From Candidatus Eremiobacter antarcticus (GTDB lineage: Bacteria; Vulcanimicrobiota; Vulcanimicrobiia; Eremiobacterales; Eremiobacteraceae): 64,000 nucleotides of DNA. The position numbers and the translations under genes were made by a program. The stretch covers positions 1 through 64,000 of the forward strand of contig QHBK01000004.1 of assembly GCA_003244105.1 (NCBI GenBank), written 5' to 3'. The notes under the pieces are model-generated. The model worked only from the letters and a program-made list of their open reading frames with translations, searched no databases and had not been told where the DNA came from. This document shows, piece after piece, positions 53,881-62,921 of the stretch; positions within the stretch are counted from its first letter, which is position 1; the number at the start of each line of letters is the position of its first letter.

Positions 53881-55206
53881 CTACATGGAGAGATACGCCT
53901 CGATCTCCCACGGATGCACCTGCGTGCGATATGATTCCCACTCTGCGAGCTCGGCTTCGCGCAGCCGGTGATAGCTGTGGTCGCCGAGCGCCGCCCGCAT
54001 AAGCGGGTCGTCGTCTAGAGCGAACACGGCTTCCTGCAGGGACGCGGGCAGCTGCTCGATGCCGAGATTCAGCCGCTCTTCATCGCTCAGCGACGTCACC
54101 GGCGATTCGACCGGATCGCCGGGCGCGAGCGAGCGCTTCACGCCGTCCAAGCCGGCTTTCAGGACGCACGCGAGCGCCAGATACGGGTTGCATAACGGAT
54201 CGGGCGACCGAAGCTCGACGCTGACCTCGGGCAACGCTTGTTGCGGTACGCGGATCAACGCGCTCTTCGCGCGCAGCGACCATTGGATGTAGGCGGGCGC
54301 ATCGTAGCCCGCGACTAGGCGTTTGTACGAGTTGACGGTGGGGTTGGTCACGGCCGTGAAACCGCGCGCGTGGGCCAGCAAACCGCCGATGTACGAAAGA
54401 CCAGTCTCGCTCAAGGAGCCCGGATTCGGAGCGCCGGCGTCGTGGAAAGCATTCTTTCCGTCGCGCATCAAGCGCTGCGCGATGTGAAGGCCGCTGCCGT
54501 CCTGATCCGTGAACGGCTTGGGCATGAACGTCGCGTGCAGGTTGTGCCGGGCGGCTACGGTCTTGACCACGACGCGGGCGGTGGCGATGGCGTCAGCGAG
54601 GCCCAGCACGTCGGGGGCATTGAGGTCGATCTCATGCTGGCCGTGCGACACCTCATGATGCGTCGCCTCGACGTGAATGCCCATGTCTTGCAGCGCCATG
54701 GCGGCATCGCAGCGCGCGACGTCTCCTCGGTCCATCGGGCTGAGGTCGAAATACGAGCCGCGGTCCGTCGTGAAGGTGGTCGCGGCGCCGTCTTTGGGAT
54801 GCTCGAAGAGAAAGAACTCAAGTTCCGCGCTTGCCTGCGCGCTGAACCCTTCACGTGTCACCTCTTCCAAAACCCGCCGCAGCGTGCTGCGCGTGCAGCC
54901 CTCGAAGGGCGAGCCGTCGGGGTTGTGCACGTCGCACAACAAGCGGGCTTCGACTGGGGAGCCCGGCGGCGTCCACAACACCGCGAACGTGCGCGGATCC
55001 GGAGCCAAGTACATGTCGGACTCCTCGTGGCGCACGAACCCTTCGATGCAAGAGCCGTCGAACGCCACTTTGTCGTCCAACGCCGCTTCCAGTTCCGCGA
55101 CCGGGATGGCGACGTTCTTGGTGACCCCGTGGATGTCGTTGAACTGGAGCCGCACCAGGCGCACGTCGAGGTCTTTGGCGCGCCGCAGAAGATCGCGCTT
55201 GGTCAT
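53881..55206 (-). CDS. Glutamine synthetase type I, alpha form
   Basis: The 441-residue protein has GSI landmarks: LQFNDIHGVTKNVAIPV, VAFDGSCIEGFVRHEESDMY, SAELEFFLFEHPKDG, THHEVSHGQHEIDLN, FMPKPFTDQDGSGLHI and VELRSPDPLCNPY. Its length and lack of the beta-form adenylylation loop put it with Bacillus-type GSI-alpha or a glnA-like catabolic ligase. It overlaps the PucR gene by 4 nt and is last of a five-gene run with aminotransferase. It may act on glutamate/ammonia or on an amine such as a polyamine; substrate not shown. Confidence 0.88.
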   Translation of the reverse strand: MTKRDLLRRAKDLDVRLVRLQFNDIHGVTKNVAIPVAELEAALDDKVAFDGSCIEGFVRHEESDMYLAPDPRTFAVLWTPPGSPVEARLLCDVHNPDGSPFEGCTRSTLRRVLEEVTREGFSAQASAELEFFLFEHPKDGAATTFTTDRGSYFDLSPMDRGDVARCDAAMALQDMGIHVEATHHEVSHGQHEIDLNAPDVLGLADAIATARVVVKTVAARHNLHATFMPKPFTDQDGSGLHIAQRLMRDGKNAFHDAGAPNPGSLSETGLSYIGGLLAHARGFTAVTNPTVNSYKRLVAGYDAPAYIQWSLRAKSALIRVPQQALPEVSVELRSPDPLCNPYLALACVLKAGLDGVKRSLAPGDPVESPVTSLSDEERLNLGIEQLPASLQEAVFALDDDPLMRAALGDHSYHRLREAELAEWESYRTQVHPWEIEAYLSM

Positions 55207-56423
55207 TGCGGCTCCTCCGACGCGTTCATCTGGCGGATCGCGAGCGCAGCTCGCAGCGAGAGCTGATCCTTGGTCGTCTTGAGGTCGACGTTGAGGATCT
55301 GCGAGATCTGATTTAAGCGATAGAAGATCGTGTGGCGGTGGACTGACAGCCGTTCGGCCGCGACCTTCACGTTCTCACCGGCCTCGAGGTAGAGCTGCAG
55401 CGTTTTCAGCAGATCGGTCTTATGGCGGCGGTCGTAAACGGCCAACGGTTCGATCAGGGCAGCGGCAAAGCTCGCAAAGGCCTCGCGATCGCCGCCGCCG
55501 TGAAGCAGCGCGAATATTCCGAGATCCGGATAGACGGCGACCGAGCCAGGGCCGAAGAGGCGGCGCCCCAGCGAAAGCGCTTCGCGGGCTTCACGCAAGG
55601 AAAGCGGCACGTGCAGCAGCTCCTTGTGGAAGGCGCCGATGCCGCAATTCACCGACCGCGCTGATCGTTGCGCGGGCAGCTCGCGCACGACGTGGGCCGA
55701 TGCCTGGCGCGCGCGGGCGACGTCCACTTGGTGCCGTATCGGAAAAAGCGTGACCACCTGTCCGGCAGCCGGGCTCAAGGGGCACAGCGCCTCGGTCGCG
55801 GCCAGCGCGTGCGTGATGAGCTCGCGCGCCGCCTGCGGCGCAATGCCTTCGACGTCGAAGATCGCGGCCAACAACGCCGCCGGTAAAGGGACACCCGCCG
55901 CCGCGGCTTCTTGCCTCACACCTGCCGAATCGCCCAACTCGCCCGTGAGAAAACGCTCCCAGAACAAGCGCCTGGCCTGGCTCGGCATGGATCCCCGCCG
56001 CAAGTGGTCCACAGCGGCGACGCTGGCGGTGATGCGCAAGGCCGGTGCGACGTCGCTACGCGATTTGCCGCGCACGAAGAGCGTGACGTAGCCGGGCACC
56101 GCGTTGGAATCGCCGTGACCGGGCATGTGGGCGCAGAATCCTTGCATGGAATCTGAGATAGCCGCTTGCACGACGACGCCGTTCTTAGCTGCCTTCACGC
56201 CGGCTTTTTGGTAGAAGGGCAGAAACGATGGCGGCAGTGGCCCCGGCAGACCCTTCGGTTCCGCAAGCGCGAGGTGACGCCACTGGTCGTCTTCGATCAG
56301 GACGGCGCCGCCGGTCGCCTCGCAGAGAAGTTGGGCAAGCGCTTTGAGCCCGCCACCTCCCGAAAGCAGACTGGCAGCGCGTTCGCTCAGGCCCGCGAGC
56401 TCGTCTGCGGTCATCTCGGCCAA
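55203..56423 (-). CDS. PucR family transcriptional regulator
   Basis: The 406-residue protein has a GAF/NreC-like N-terminal sensory part (LAQLLCEATGGAVLIEDD), a central region with GIGAFHKELLHVPLSLREAR, and a C-terminal HTH of the PucR type (LKTLQLYLEAGENVKVAAER, SVHRHTIFYRLNQI). PucR-type regulators usually activate purine, amine or amino acid catabolism in answer to an inducer. Its start is ATG. It overlaps the glutamine synthetase start by 4 nt, so it probably controls this operon. Confidence 0.88.
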   Translation of the reverse strand: MAEMTADELAGLSERAASLLSGGGGLKALAQLLCEATGGAVLIEDDQWRHLALAEPKGLPGPLPPSFLPFYQKAGVKAAKNGVVVQAAISDSMQGFCAHMPGHGDSNAVPGYVTLFVRGKSRSDVAPALRITASVAAVDHLRRGSMPSQARRLFWERFLTGELGDSAGVRQEAAAAGVPLPAALLAAIFDVEGIAPQAARELITHALAATEALCPLSPAAGQVVTLFPIRHQVDVARARQASAHVVRELPAQRSARSVNCGIGAFHKELLHVPLSLREAREALSLGRRLFGPGSVAVYPDLGIFALLHGGGDREAFASFAAALIEPLAVYDRRHKTDLLKTLQLYLEAGENVKVAAERLSVHRHTIFYRLNQISQILNVDLKTTKDQLSLRAALAIRQMNASEEPQ

Positions 56424-56448
56424 ACGTTGAAGATCAAGCTCGTGCGCC

Positions 56449-57729
56449 TCATGGCCCGATGCCGAAGATGAGGATGAAGAGATAGGCGCCGGTCGCCGCG
56501 ATGAGTGCCAGCGCGGTCAGCCAAGCGATGATATTAAAGGCCAATCCGTTCACGTGTCTGCCCATCAGCGCGCGATCGTTCACCAAACGCAGCATCGAGA
56601 TCACGACGACCGGCAGCAGCATGCCTGAGATGACCTGCGACCAGAAGATCAGCGTCAGCAGCGGCGCGCCGGGTATGAGGACGAGGAGCGCGGCCACACC
56701 GATGATGGCCAAATAGAGGCCGAAGAAGATGGGTGCTTCGCGAAAACGCTTGTCGATGCCAGATTCGAAGCCGAACGCTTCGCACACCGTGTAGGCGGTG
56801 GACAACGGCAGAACCGAAGCGGCGAACAGCGACGCGTTCAACAGGCCGACGGCGAAGAGCAGCGCTGCATACCTGCCCGCCAGCGGCTCAAGCGCGAGCG
56901 CGGCTTGACCGGCGTCCGTCACGTGCACGTGGTGCACGAAGAGGGTGGCTCCGCAGGCTACGATGATGAAGTAGGCGACGATGTCGGTGATGAACGAGCC
57001 GATGACGACGTCGGCCTGCGAGTACCGCAGCTCGCGCGGCTTGATGCCCTTTTCCACGACCGAAGCCTGGATATAGAACTGCATCCATGGCGCGATGGTC
57101 GTGCCGATCAGGCCGATGAACATCGCGAGATAGGCGGAGCTCCAGTGAAACGTCGGCACGACGGTGGCGTGGAGCACGACCGGCCAGTCGGGTTTTGCGA
57201 GCAGCCCGGACACGATGTATGTCAGGTACACGAGGCAGGCGAAGAGGAAGACCTTTTCGATGACCTTGTAGTTGGCGCGCAGCACGAGCACTGCCACGGC
57301 GACCGCCGCCAACGTCACCAGCACGAAACGGCTCACGTTGAAGACGTCGGCGCTCGCGGCCACACCGGCGAATTCCGCCACCGTGGTGAAGAGGTTGGTC
57401 AGCAGCAAGCCGACCATGATGAACAAGGTGATGCGCACGCCGAAGCGCTCGCGGATGAGGTCGGCCAGGCCCTTGCCCGTGATCACGCCTAAGCGCACGC
57501 ACATCTCTTGGATGACGATGAGCGCGAGGGTGACCGGGATCAACAGCCACAACAGCCCGAATCCGAATTGCGCGCCGGCCAGCGAATAGGTCGCGATCCC
57601 ACCCGCGTCGTTGTCGATGTTGGCGGTGATGAGGCCGGGGCCGACGATCGACAGAAAAATGAGCAGCGAGCGCCAGGGGCCGGCACGCTTCGATCGCGGC
57701 TTTCGGTCGACGGTTTCTACCAGTTCCAT
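56449..57729 (-). CDS. NRAMP-related transporter with non-canonical metal site
   Basis: Eleven-helix NRAMP protein of 426 residues beginning VGPGLITANIDNDAGGIATY. In canonical Mn/Fe NRAMP the TM1 motif is DPGN and TM6 is M-P-H; here TM1 reads DAGG and TM6 reads TTIAPWMQFYIQ, so the metal-binding Asn and Met and the His are lost. Family knowledge links loss of the Met with Mg2+-type specificity, as in NRMT proteins. It lies 63 nt from a soluble MgtE-N/CBS protein, supporting Mg2+ import. Specificity is inferred, not proven. Confidence 0.85.
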   Translation of the reverse strand: MELVETVDRKPRSKRAGPWRSLLIFLSIVGPGLITANIDNDAGGIATYSLAGAQFGFGLLWLLIPVTLALIVIQEMCVRLGVITGKGLADLIRERFGVRITLFIMVGLLLTNLFTTVAEFAGVAASADVFNVSRFVLVTLAAVAVAVLVLRANYKVIEKVFLFACLVYLTYIVSGLLAKPDWPVVLHATVVPTFHWSSAYLAMFIGLIGTTIAPWMQFYIQASVVEKGIKPRELRYSQADVVIGSFITDIVAYFIIVACGATLFVHHVHVTDAGQAALALEPLAGRYAALLFAVGLLNASLFAASVLPLSTAYTVCEAFGFESGIDKRFREAPIFFGLYLAIIGVAALLVLIPGAPLLTLIFWSQVISGMLLPVVVISMLRLVNDRALMGRHVNGLAFNIIAWLTALALIAATGAYLFILIFGIGP

Positions 57730-57792
57730 AACGCTCGATGGACGAGCGGCCGCAACGACCGCTCGAGAACAGACGGATCACGCCCTCGCGGC

Positions 57793-59103
57793 TTAGCCCA
57801 GATTCGACCTCGAACGCGACTTCCCCACGCGCGGGAACGACTTGCGCAATTTTTCGGGCAACAACACGTCGATGACGTCGTCGACCGTAACGATGCCGTG
57901 CATGCGGCCTTGTTCGTCGACGACGGGCACGGCGACGAAATCGTAGCGCGCGATGAGCGAGGCGACGTCTTCGCTTGAGGCGTGCAAATCGACCGTGACG
58001 ACGTCGTCGACCGCGATGTCCACGACGGACGCCTCCGGCTGCGCGGTCACGAGGTCCCGCAAGGACACGACGCCCAGAATGTTCTCTTGCGGATCGAGGA
58101 CGTAGATATAGTACACGAGCTCCGCATCCTTGGCGGCCGAACGGATGTGCTCGAAAGCTTGCGCCACCGTGAGGTTGGGAGGCAGCCAGAGATATTCGGT
58201 CGTCATGAGACCACCGGCGGTCGTCTCCGAATGCGAGAGCAGCTCCCGTACGTCGCGCGCCTCGTCGGGCTGCATCAGCGCGAGGATCTCCTGCTGCTTG
58301 TCGCGGTCGATCTCGCCCAGTAGGTCGGCGGCATCGTCCGGCGTCATGTTTTCGATGATGTCGGCGGCGCGGTCCGGCTGCAGGTCCTCCAGGATGGAAA
58401 GCTGCGTGTCGACATCGAGCTGCTCGAGCGCGTCGGCTGCCGTTGCCTCATCCAAGGATCCGATCAGCGAGGCCTGATCGCCGGCCGCGAGATCTTCGAT
58501 GATGGCTGCCAGATCTGCTGGGTGGATGCGGTCGATGCGGTCCTGCGAGACACGCAAGCGGATGGCGTCGCCGGGCATGTCGTGATGCAATGGCTGCACG
58601 GCGTCCCATGAGATCAGCGACGAGCGCACGCCTGAAGGGCTGGGCTTTTTCGCCAACTGCTGGCTGAAGCTGCGCAGCCCAAGGCGGCGCAGCAACCCCG
58701 GAAGCCCGACGTCGGCGGCGATGACGCGCAGATGCTCGCCCGCCGGTGCCAGCTTCACGTCGTTGACGCGCACCACTTTGCGCCCGTCGACGTCGACGAT
58801 CTGCTTGTCGAGCAGTTGCTTGGACAGCAGCAGCTGATCGCCGGCCAAGGTGGCCTGATTCATGTCAACCGGCGCCTTGCTCAAGGCGACGGCCTTATCG
58901 TCAAACGATGCGATGCTCGCAAATGGAGCATAGCGTGTGACGCCGTCGATGCCTTTGACGTACAATCCGACCACGGGCGGAAAGCTCTCGCCGCCGGAGA
59001 CGGCGATATCTTCTACCTTGCCGATGCGAAAACGCTGGGTGCCGGTGCGCAGTTGGACCGTCTGGCCGATGACTTCGCTTGCGAATGCATCGCGCAATTC
59101 CAC
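57793..59103 (-). CDS. Soluble MgtE-N/CBS Mg sensor with PRC-like N-terminus
   Basis: The 436-residue protein has two PRC-barrel-like modules in the first 150 residues (GKVEDIAVSGGESFPPVVGL and KQIVDVDGRKVVRVNDVKL), then the MgtE intracellular domain (IHPADLAAIIEDLAAGDQAS, DEATAADALEQLDVDTQLSI, TPDDAADLLGEIDRDKQQEI) and two CBS units (TTEYLWLPPNLTVAQAFEHI; DDVVTVDLHASSEDVASLIA). The membrane channel of MgtE is missing. It should sense Mg2+ and adenine nucleotides and control the NRAMP-related transporter encoded next. ATG start. Confidence 0.88.
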   Translation of the reverse strand: MELRDAFASEVIGQTVQLRTGTQRFRIGKVEDIAVSGGESFPPVVGLYVKGIDGVTRYAPFASIASFDDKAVALSKAPVDMNQATLAGDQLLLSKQLLDKQIVDVDGRKVVRVNDVKLAPAGEHLRVIAADVGLPGLLRRLGLRSFSQQLAKKPSPSGVRSSLISWDAVQPLHHDMPGDAIRLRVSQDRIDRIHPADLAAIIEDLAAGDQASLIGSLDEATAADALEQLDVDTQLSILEDLQPDRAADIIENMTPDDAADLLGEIDRDKQQEILALMQPDEARDVRELLSHSETTAGGLMTTEYLWLPPNLTVAQAFEHIRSAAKDAELVYYIYVLDPQENILGVVSLRDLVTAQPEASVVDIAVDDVVTVDLHASSEDVASLIARYDFVAVPVVDEQGRMHGIVTVDDVIDVLLPEKLRKSFPRVGKSRSRSNLG

Positions 59104-59147
59104 CGCTGGCTTCCTCCGGCGACACCGATGTCAAGTGAGGGCGAAGC

Positions 59148-60476
59148 TCAGGCCTCGCGAATGGCCCGTTCCAGGATGTCCACCGCTCTATCGATCTGCG
59201 TGCGGTCGACCACGAGCGCAGGCGTGAATCGCAAAGCGGAAAACCCACAGGGCAAGAGCATGAGCCCGTGCAGAAAGCACCGTTTCAAAACGCGGTCGCG
59301 GAAAGCCGGGTCGGGCGTCCGCGAAGCACGATCGGTCACGAAATCGACGGCCAGCATGAGCCCTTTGCCGCGGACGTCACCGATCGCAACGAAGCGTTCC
59401 TGCAACTCGCGCAGCTTCGCGATGAAATACCCGCCGAGTTCGGCGGCCCGCTCCACCAAACGCTCCTCTTCCATGACATCGAGCGTCGCTTTGGCTGCGG
59501 CGAGCGCGATGCCGTTGCCGCCGAACGTGTTGGAGTGCGCGCCTTGCTCGCCGAAATCGAGATCGGCGTCCAAAACGGTGGCCGCAACCGCCACGCCCGA
59601 GCCTAACGCCTTGCCGAGCGACGTGCAATTGGCGGTGACGCCGAAATGCTCGATGGCGAGCATCTTGCCGGTCTTGCCCATGCCCGCTTGGACCTCGTCA
59701 TCCACGTAGGCGATGCCGTAGCGGCTTGCGATATCGCGGATGATGGGCACCCACTCGGGCGGTGGAACGATGTAGCCGCCTTCGCCTTGGATCGGCTCTA
59801 CGAAGATGGCGGAAACCTCGTCCGGGGGTATGAGCTGCTTGAAATACAGTTCTTCCAGGATGCGCGCGCACCAGATGTCGCAATTCGGGTAGGTCATCTT
59901 ATACGGACAGCGATAGCACGTCGCGTACGGCAGGTGGTGCACGTCTGGCATGTTCGGCGTGAAGCGCGCGCGTTGGGCGATCTTGCTTGCCGTCATGGAA
60001 TTGGCACCCATGGTGCGCCCGTGGAAGGCCCCGATGAACGCGATCAGCCGTTTTCGAGTCGGCTTGTTCCAGCGAGTGGCCTTGATGGCGGCTTCGTTCG
60101 CCTCGGTGCCGCTGTTGCACAGGAAGACCTTTTTTGAGTGCAGTCCGGGGACGAGCCGCACCAAGCGCTCTGCGACCTCGGCTTGCAAAGGCGAATAGAA
60201 ATCCGGGCTGTTGATGAAGAGCCAGCGCTCCGCCTGCTCCGCGATGGCCTCGGCGACTTTCGGATGCGAATGGCCCGTCGCGGCGACCATGCCGCTCGTG
60301 AAGTCTAAGAAGACGTTGCCGTCGACGTCCTCGACGAGCAATCCAGAAGCGCGCTTGACGACGATGGGAGCCGTCTTCGTGCCGGTCGTGACGGTCGCGG
60401 ACTCGGCTGCGACCACACGGCGGCCTTCCGGCCCCGGTATGTCGTAGGTGGGGATCGGGGGAGAAGTCTCGAGCAT
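59148..60476 (-). CDS. Class III aminotransferase (GabT / archaeal-type ornithine aminotransferase-like)
   Basis: The 442-residue PLP enzyme has the GSGTEANEAAIKATRWNK-like region (FLCNSGTEANEAAIKATR), FIGAFHGRTMGANSMT, a Cys-bearing loop LPYATCYRCPYKMTYP, VEPIQGEGGYIVPPPEW, VDDEVQAGMGKTGKM and the PLP Lys in SLGKALGSGVAV. The loop and PPDEV are typical of Thermococcus/Pyrococcus-type ornithine aminotransferase/racemases and GabT. It probably starts the operon, giving semialdehydes or racemised amino acids. Substrate unproven. Confidence 0.9.
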   Translation of the reverse strand: MLETSPPIPTYDIPGPEGRRVVAAESATVTTGTKTAPIVVKRASGLLVEDVDGNVFLDFTSGMVAATGHSHPKVAEAIAEQAERWLFINSPDFYSPLQAEVAERLVRLVPGLHSKKVFLCNSGTEANEAAIKATRWNKPTRKRLIAFIGAFHGRTMGANSMTASKIAQRARFTPNMPDVHHLPYATCYRCPYKMTYPNCDIWCARILEELYFKQLIPPDEVSAIFVEPIQGEGGYIVPPPEWVPIIRDIASRYGIAYVDDEVQAGMGKTGKMLAIEHFGVTANCTSLGKALGSGVAVAATVLDADLDFGEQGAHSNTFGGNGIALAAAKATLDVMEEERLVERAAELGGYFIAKLRELQERFVAIGDVRGKGLMLAVDFVTDRASRTPDPAFRDRVLKRCFLHGLMLLPCGFSALRFTPALVVDRTQIDRAVDILERAIREA

Positions 60477-60577
60477 CCCTCGTGGTTCTGCGTTTCACGC
60501 TTGCTTACATCCCAAGCGAGGCTTGGCTGCGCCACAGCGCGCAAAGCGATGCGTGCTCAGCCAGCGAACGCGCCGCC

Positions 60578-61258
60578 ATGACGGCGATCGGGTTTGATTT
60601 CGATCACACGCTGGGCACCGACAACCAAGTGGAGCGTTTCGCGTTCGTCAAGGCCGCGAGCGACCTGGGCGCCGCACACGGAGTCGCAGTGAACGGACTT
60701 GCGGCGTTCGAGGCAATCGATCGTGAGATCCGATCTTTTCGAGCCGGGCAGTGCTCTCTCGAGGTGGCTCTTCGAAGAGCATTTGCTGCCACGCTGCCCG
60801 AGGCCGCCATCGACCATCGAGCGGCTGAGCGTTTCCGCGAGCTGGCAGTCCAAATGGTGCCTTCGTACGTGCGCGCGCTTCCCGGCGTCGATGCCTTATT
60901 GCACGCGTTGGATGATGCGTTGGTGCCGTACGCGATACTGACCAACGGCTGGAACCCGTTGCAGCAGCGCAAGGCCGACGCTGTCGGGTTTCGCGGTCCG
61001 GTGTTGGTCAGTGAGGATCTTGGCGTCCGCAAACCGGGCGCCGGCGCGTTCGCGAAACTGGGCGAAGTCTTGGGCGTGGATTCGACGGATGTTTGGTATG
61101 TCGGGGATGATCCGCACGCCGACGTGGGCGGCGCTCTAAGCGCAGGGATGCGCGCCATCTGGTTCGATTGGGAAGGCCGTCCGTACCCCGCCGAGCTCGC
61201 CGCTCCTACTGCGACGATTCACCGGATTGCGGACGTGCTTTCGGTGGTGCCGGTCTAG
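60578..61258 (+). CDS. HAD-superfamily hydrolase
   Basis: The 226-residue product has HAD motif I GFDFDHTLGTDN (nucleophile Asp, general Asp is His-preceded: DFDHT), motif II LTNGWNP, motif III Lys in RKPGAGAFAKLG, and motif IV VGDDPHADVGGAL. A small alpha cap is present (residues 15-95). The ATG at 60578 begins directly at motif I; upstream frame is unrelated. It should be a phosphatase on small metabolites. Monocistronic by position, convergent with the next gene. Confidence 0.88.
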   Translation: MTAIGFDFDHTLGTDNQVERFAFVKAASDLGAAHGVAVNGLAAFEAIDREIRSFRAGQCSLEVALRRAFAATLPEAAIDHRAAERFRELAVQMVPSYVRALPGVDALLHALDDALVPYAILTNGWNPLQQRKADAVGFRGPVLVSEDLGVRKPGAGAFAKLGEVLGVDSTDVWYVGDDPHADVGGALSAGMRAIWFDWEGRPYPAELAAPTATIHRIADVLSVVPV

Positions 61259-61271
61259 GGCAGCTTGCGCA

Positions 61272-62042
61272 TCAGACGCAGCCATTCGCCTTGTTCGACC
61301 ACTCGAGCTGCACCGTGTACGCGCCGATCTTCTTGGTCTGCCAAGCGCAGATATCGCCGATCTCTCCGTTGGCGTCGTCATACCAGCTTTGCCCTGGGAT
61401 GGGGTCGGTGACCGCCTCGCACAGCTCGTGCGACGCAGCGACGGTGATGGCGTCGAGCACAGGCATGCCGTTGAGACATCCGGTGCAGTCGGGCGACGGC
61501 AGGACGCCGTAGAGAATGTCCTTGCGGATGGCGTCATGATAGCCGCAAAACGACGCGCAAGACCGCGCTTTGCCGGCGACCGCCGTCACACCGCTGGGCA
61601 GATGGAACATGAACAGCGTGTTGGCACTCGGTTTCGGAAAGGCGGGATTATTGGCGATCTCCGCCTTGAGCCGCTTGCGAAGCGTCGCGTCACTGACCGT
61701 CCGCCGGTGAGAGGTTTCGAGCACGGCGGAACCGGCGTACGTGCCGGTCGCGATCGTGGTGCCGCCGGCGCTGTACTCGTTCAGTTCGCGCAGCACGGCG
61801 CTGCTCACGATGAAGCGATAGAAATCTTCGATGGATGCCATCAGCCCACTTTGCGGCGAGGTCAGCCACGCGTGTCCCCAAAAAATCGCGAAGACGTCGA
61901 CGGCCGCGATGACAGGTCCGCCGCGGTAGGTCAAGCGCGCCCCGGCGGGAGCCTGAACGGCAGCCGCCGTTGCGAGCCTCAACTCGTCGTCGGGGACTTT
62001 GATGGGAACGATTCGAACGGCGTTTCTTCTTGTGATTGCCAT
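61272..62042 (-). CDS. Conserved protein with HEL-E-type metallopeptidase-like motif
   Basis: The 256-residue product has no signal peptide by my reading. Strand-rich N-part (LTYRGGPVIAAVDVFAIFWG, then AWLTSP) leads to a Cys-rich area (SCASFCGYHDAIR, DCTGCLNGM) and AASHELCEAVTDPIPGQSWY, ending GEIGDICAWQ. The HELxEAxTDP element is like that of a bacterial secreted family of putative metal-dependent hydrolases; Asp-rich WYDDANGEIGD could ligate Ca. Function unproven. RBS: GGAGAAG. Confidence 0.5.
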   Translation of the reverse strand: MAITRRNAVRIVPIKVPDDELRLATAAAVQAPAGARLTYRGGPVIAAVDVFAIFWGHAWLTSPQSGLMASIEDFYRFIVSSAVLRELNEYSAGGTTIATGTYAGSAVLETSHRRTVSDATLRKRLKAEIANNPAFPKPSANTLFMFHLPSGVTAVAGKARSCASFCGYHDAIRKDILYGVLPSPDCTGCLNGMPVLDAITVAASHELCEAVTDPIPGQSWYDDANGEIGDICAWQTKKIGAYTVQLEWSNKANGCV

Positions 62043-62114
62043 GATCTATGCCGCTTCTCCGTTCGCTGAGCTCATCGGGTTCGTGTACTGCGGTCCAGCG
62101 CCTGTCCCTTCCAA

Positions 62115-62921
62115 ATGCTGACGAGTCGTTCGCTCGAGGACCGCATGGCCACGGCGTCGCGCGCCGCCCGAGCCGGCGGCACGTTGCTGCGCGAGAAGCT
62201 GGGCACTGATATCGGCGTGCGCTCGAAAGACGTGCGCAGCAATCTTGTGACGGAAGCTGATACGCAAAGCGAAGCGCTTATCCGCCGCATGATCGCAAAC
62301 GAATTTCCGGCTGACGCGCTGCTTGGCGAAGAGACTGGAGCGAGCGGAAACAGCGAGCTGGCGCGCTGGATCGTCGATCCCCTGGATGGAACGACGAACT
62401 ACTCGCATGGTTACCGCTGTTTTTGTGTGTCCATCGCCTTCGAGATGGCCGGCGTCGTCGAGCTGGGCGTCATCTACGATCCCATGGCCGGAGAGGAGTA
62501 CTGCGCCCGTCGCGGCCACGGGGCCAGCTGCAATGGCGAGCCGATCCGCGTCTCAGTGCAGGACGATCTGCGCGACACGCTGCTTGTGACGGGTTTTCCG
62601 GCTCATAGAGTCGACGATCCCGTCGGCAACCTGCGCCCGTTCGCCGAGTTCATGGCAAAGGCGCAAGCGATCCGTCGCGACGGGTCGGCGGCGCTCGATC
62701 TCTGTTACGTCGCTGGCGGAAGGCTCGACGGCTTTTGGGAGCCCGGCTTGCACGCGTGGGATATCGCGGCGGGTGCGCTCATCGTCGAGGAAGCGGGCGG
62801 CAGGGTCAGCGACTACAGCGGCAGGCAGGCGCAGCTCGACGCGGGCGAGATCGTCGCATCAAACGGTAAAGTGCACGAAGCGATGCTGGCGGTGTTGCGT
62901 CCGTATGCCGGCGGCGCATGA
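62115..62921 (+). CDS. Inositol monophosphatase family phosphatase
   Basis: The 268-residue enzyme has the Li-sensitive phosphatase motifs: LLGEETG (metal Glu), WIVDPLDGTTNYSHGYRCFC (motif A) and HAWDIAAGALIVEEAGG (motif B), plus RRDGSAALDLCYVAGG. It cleaves inositol phosphate or a related sugar phosphate (or PAP/NADP). Start ATG 62115 (alternative at 62145, 10 residues shorter). Its stop overlaps the YqeC start by 4 nt, so they are co-transcribed with the Moco genes. Confidence 0.92.
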   Translation: MLTSRSLEDRMATASRAARAGGTLLREKLGTDIGVRSKDVRSNLVTEADTQSEALIRRMIANEFPADALLGEETGASGNSELARWIVDPLDGTTNYSHGYRCFCVSIAFEMAGVVELGVIYDPMAGEEYCARRGHGASCNGEPIRVSVQDDLRDTLLVTGFPAHRVDDPVGNLRPFAEFMAKAQAIRRDGSAALDLCYVAGGRLDGFWEPGLHAWDIAAGALIVEEAGGRVSDYSGRQAQLDAGEIVASNGKVHEAMLAVLRPYAGGA

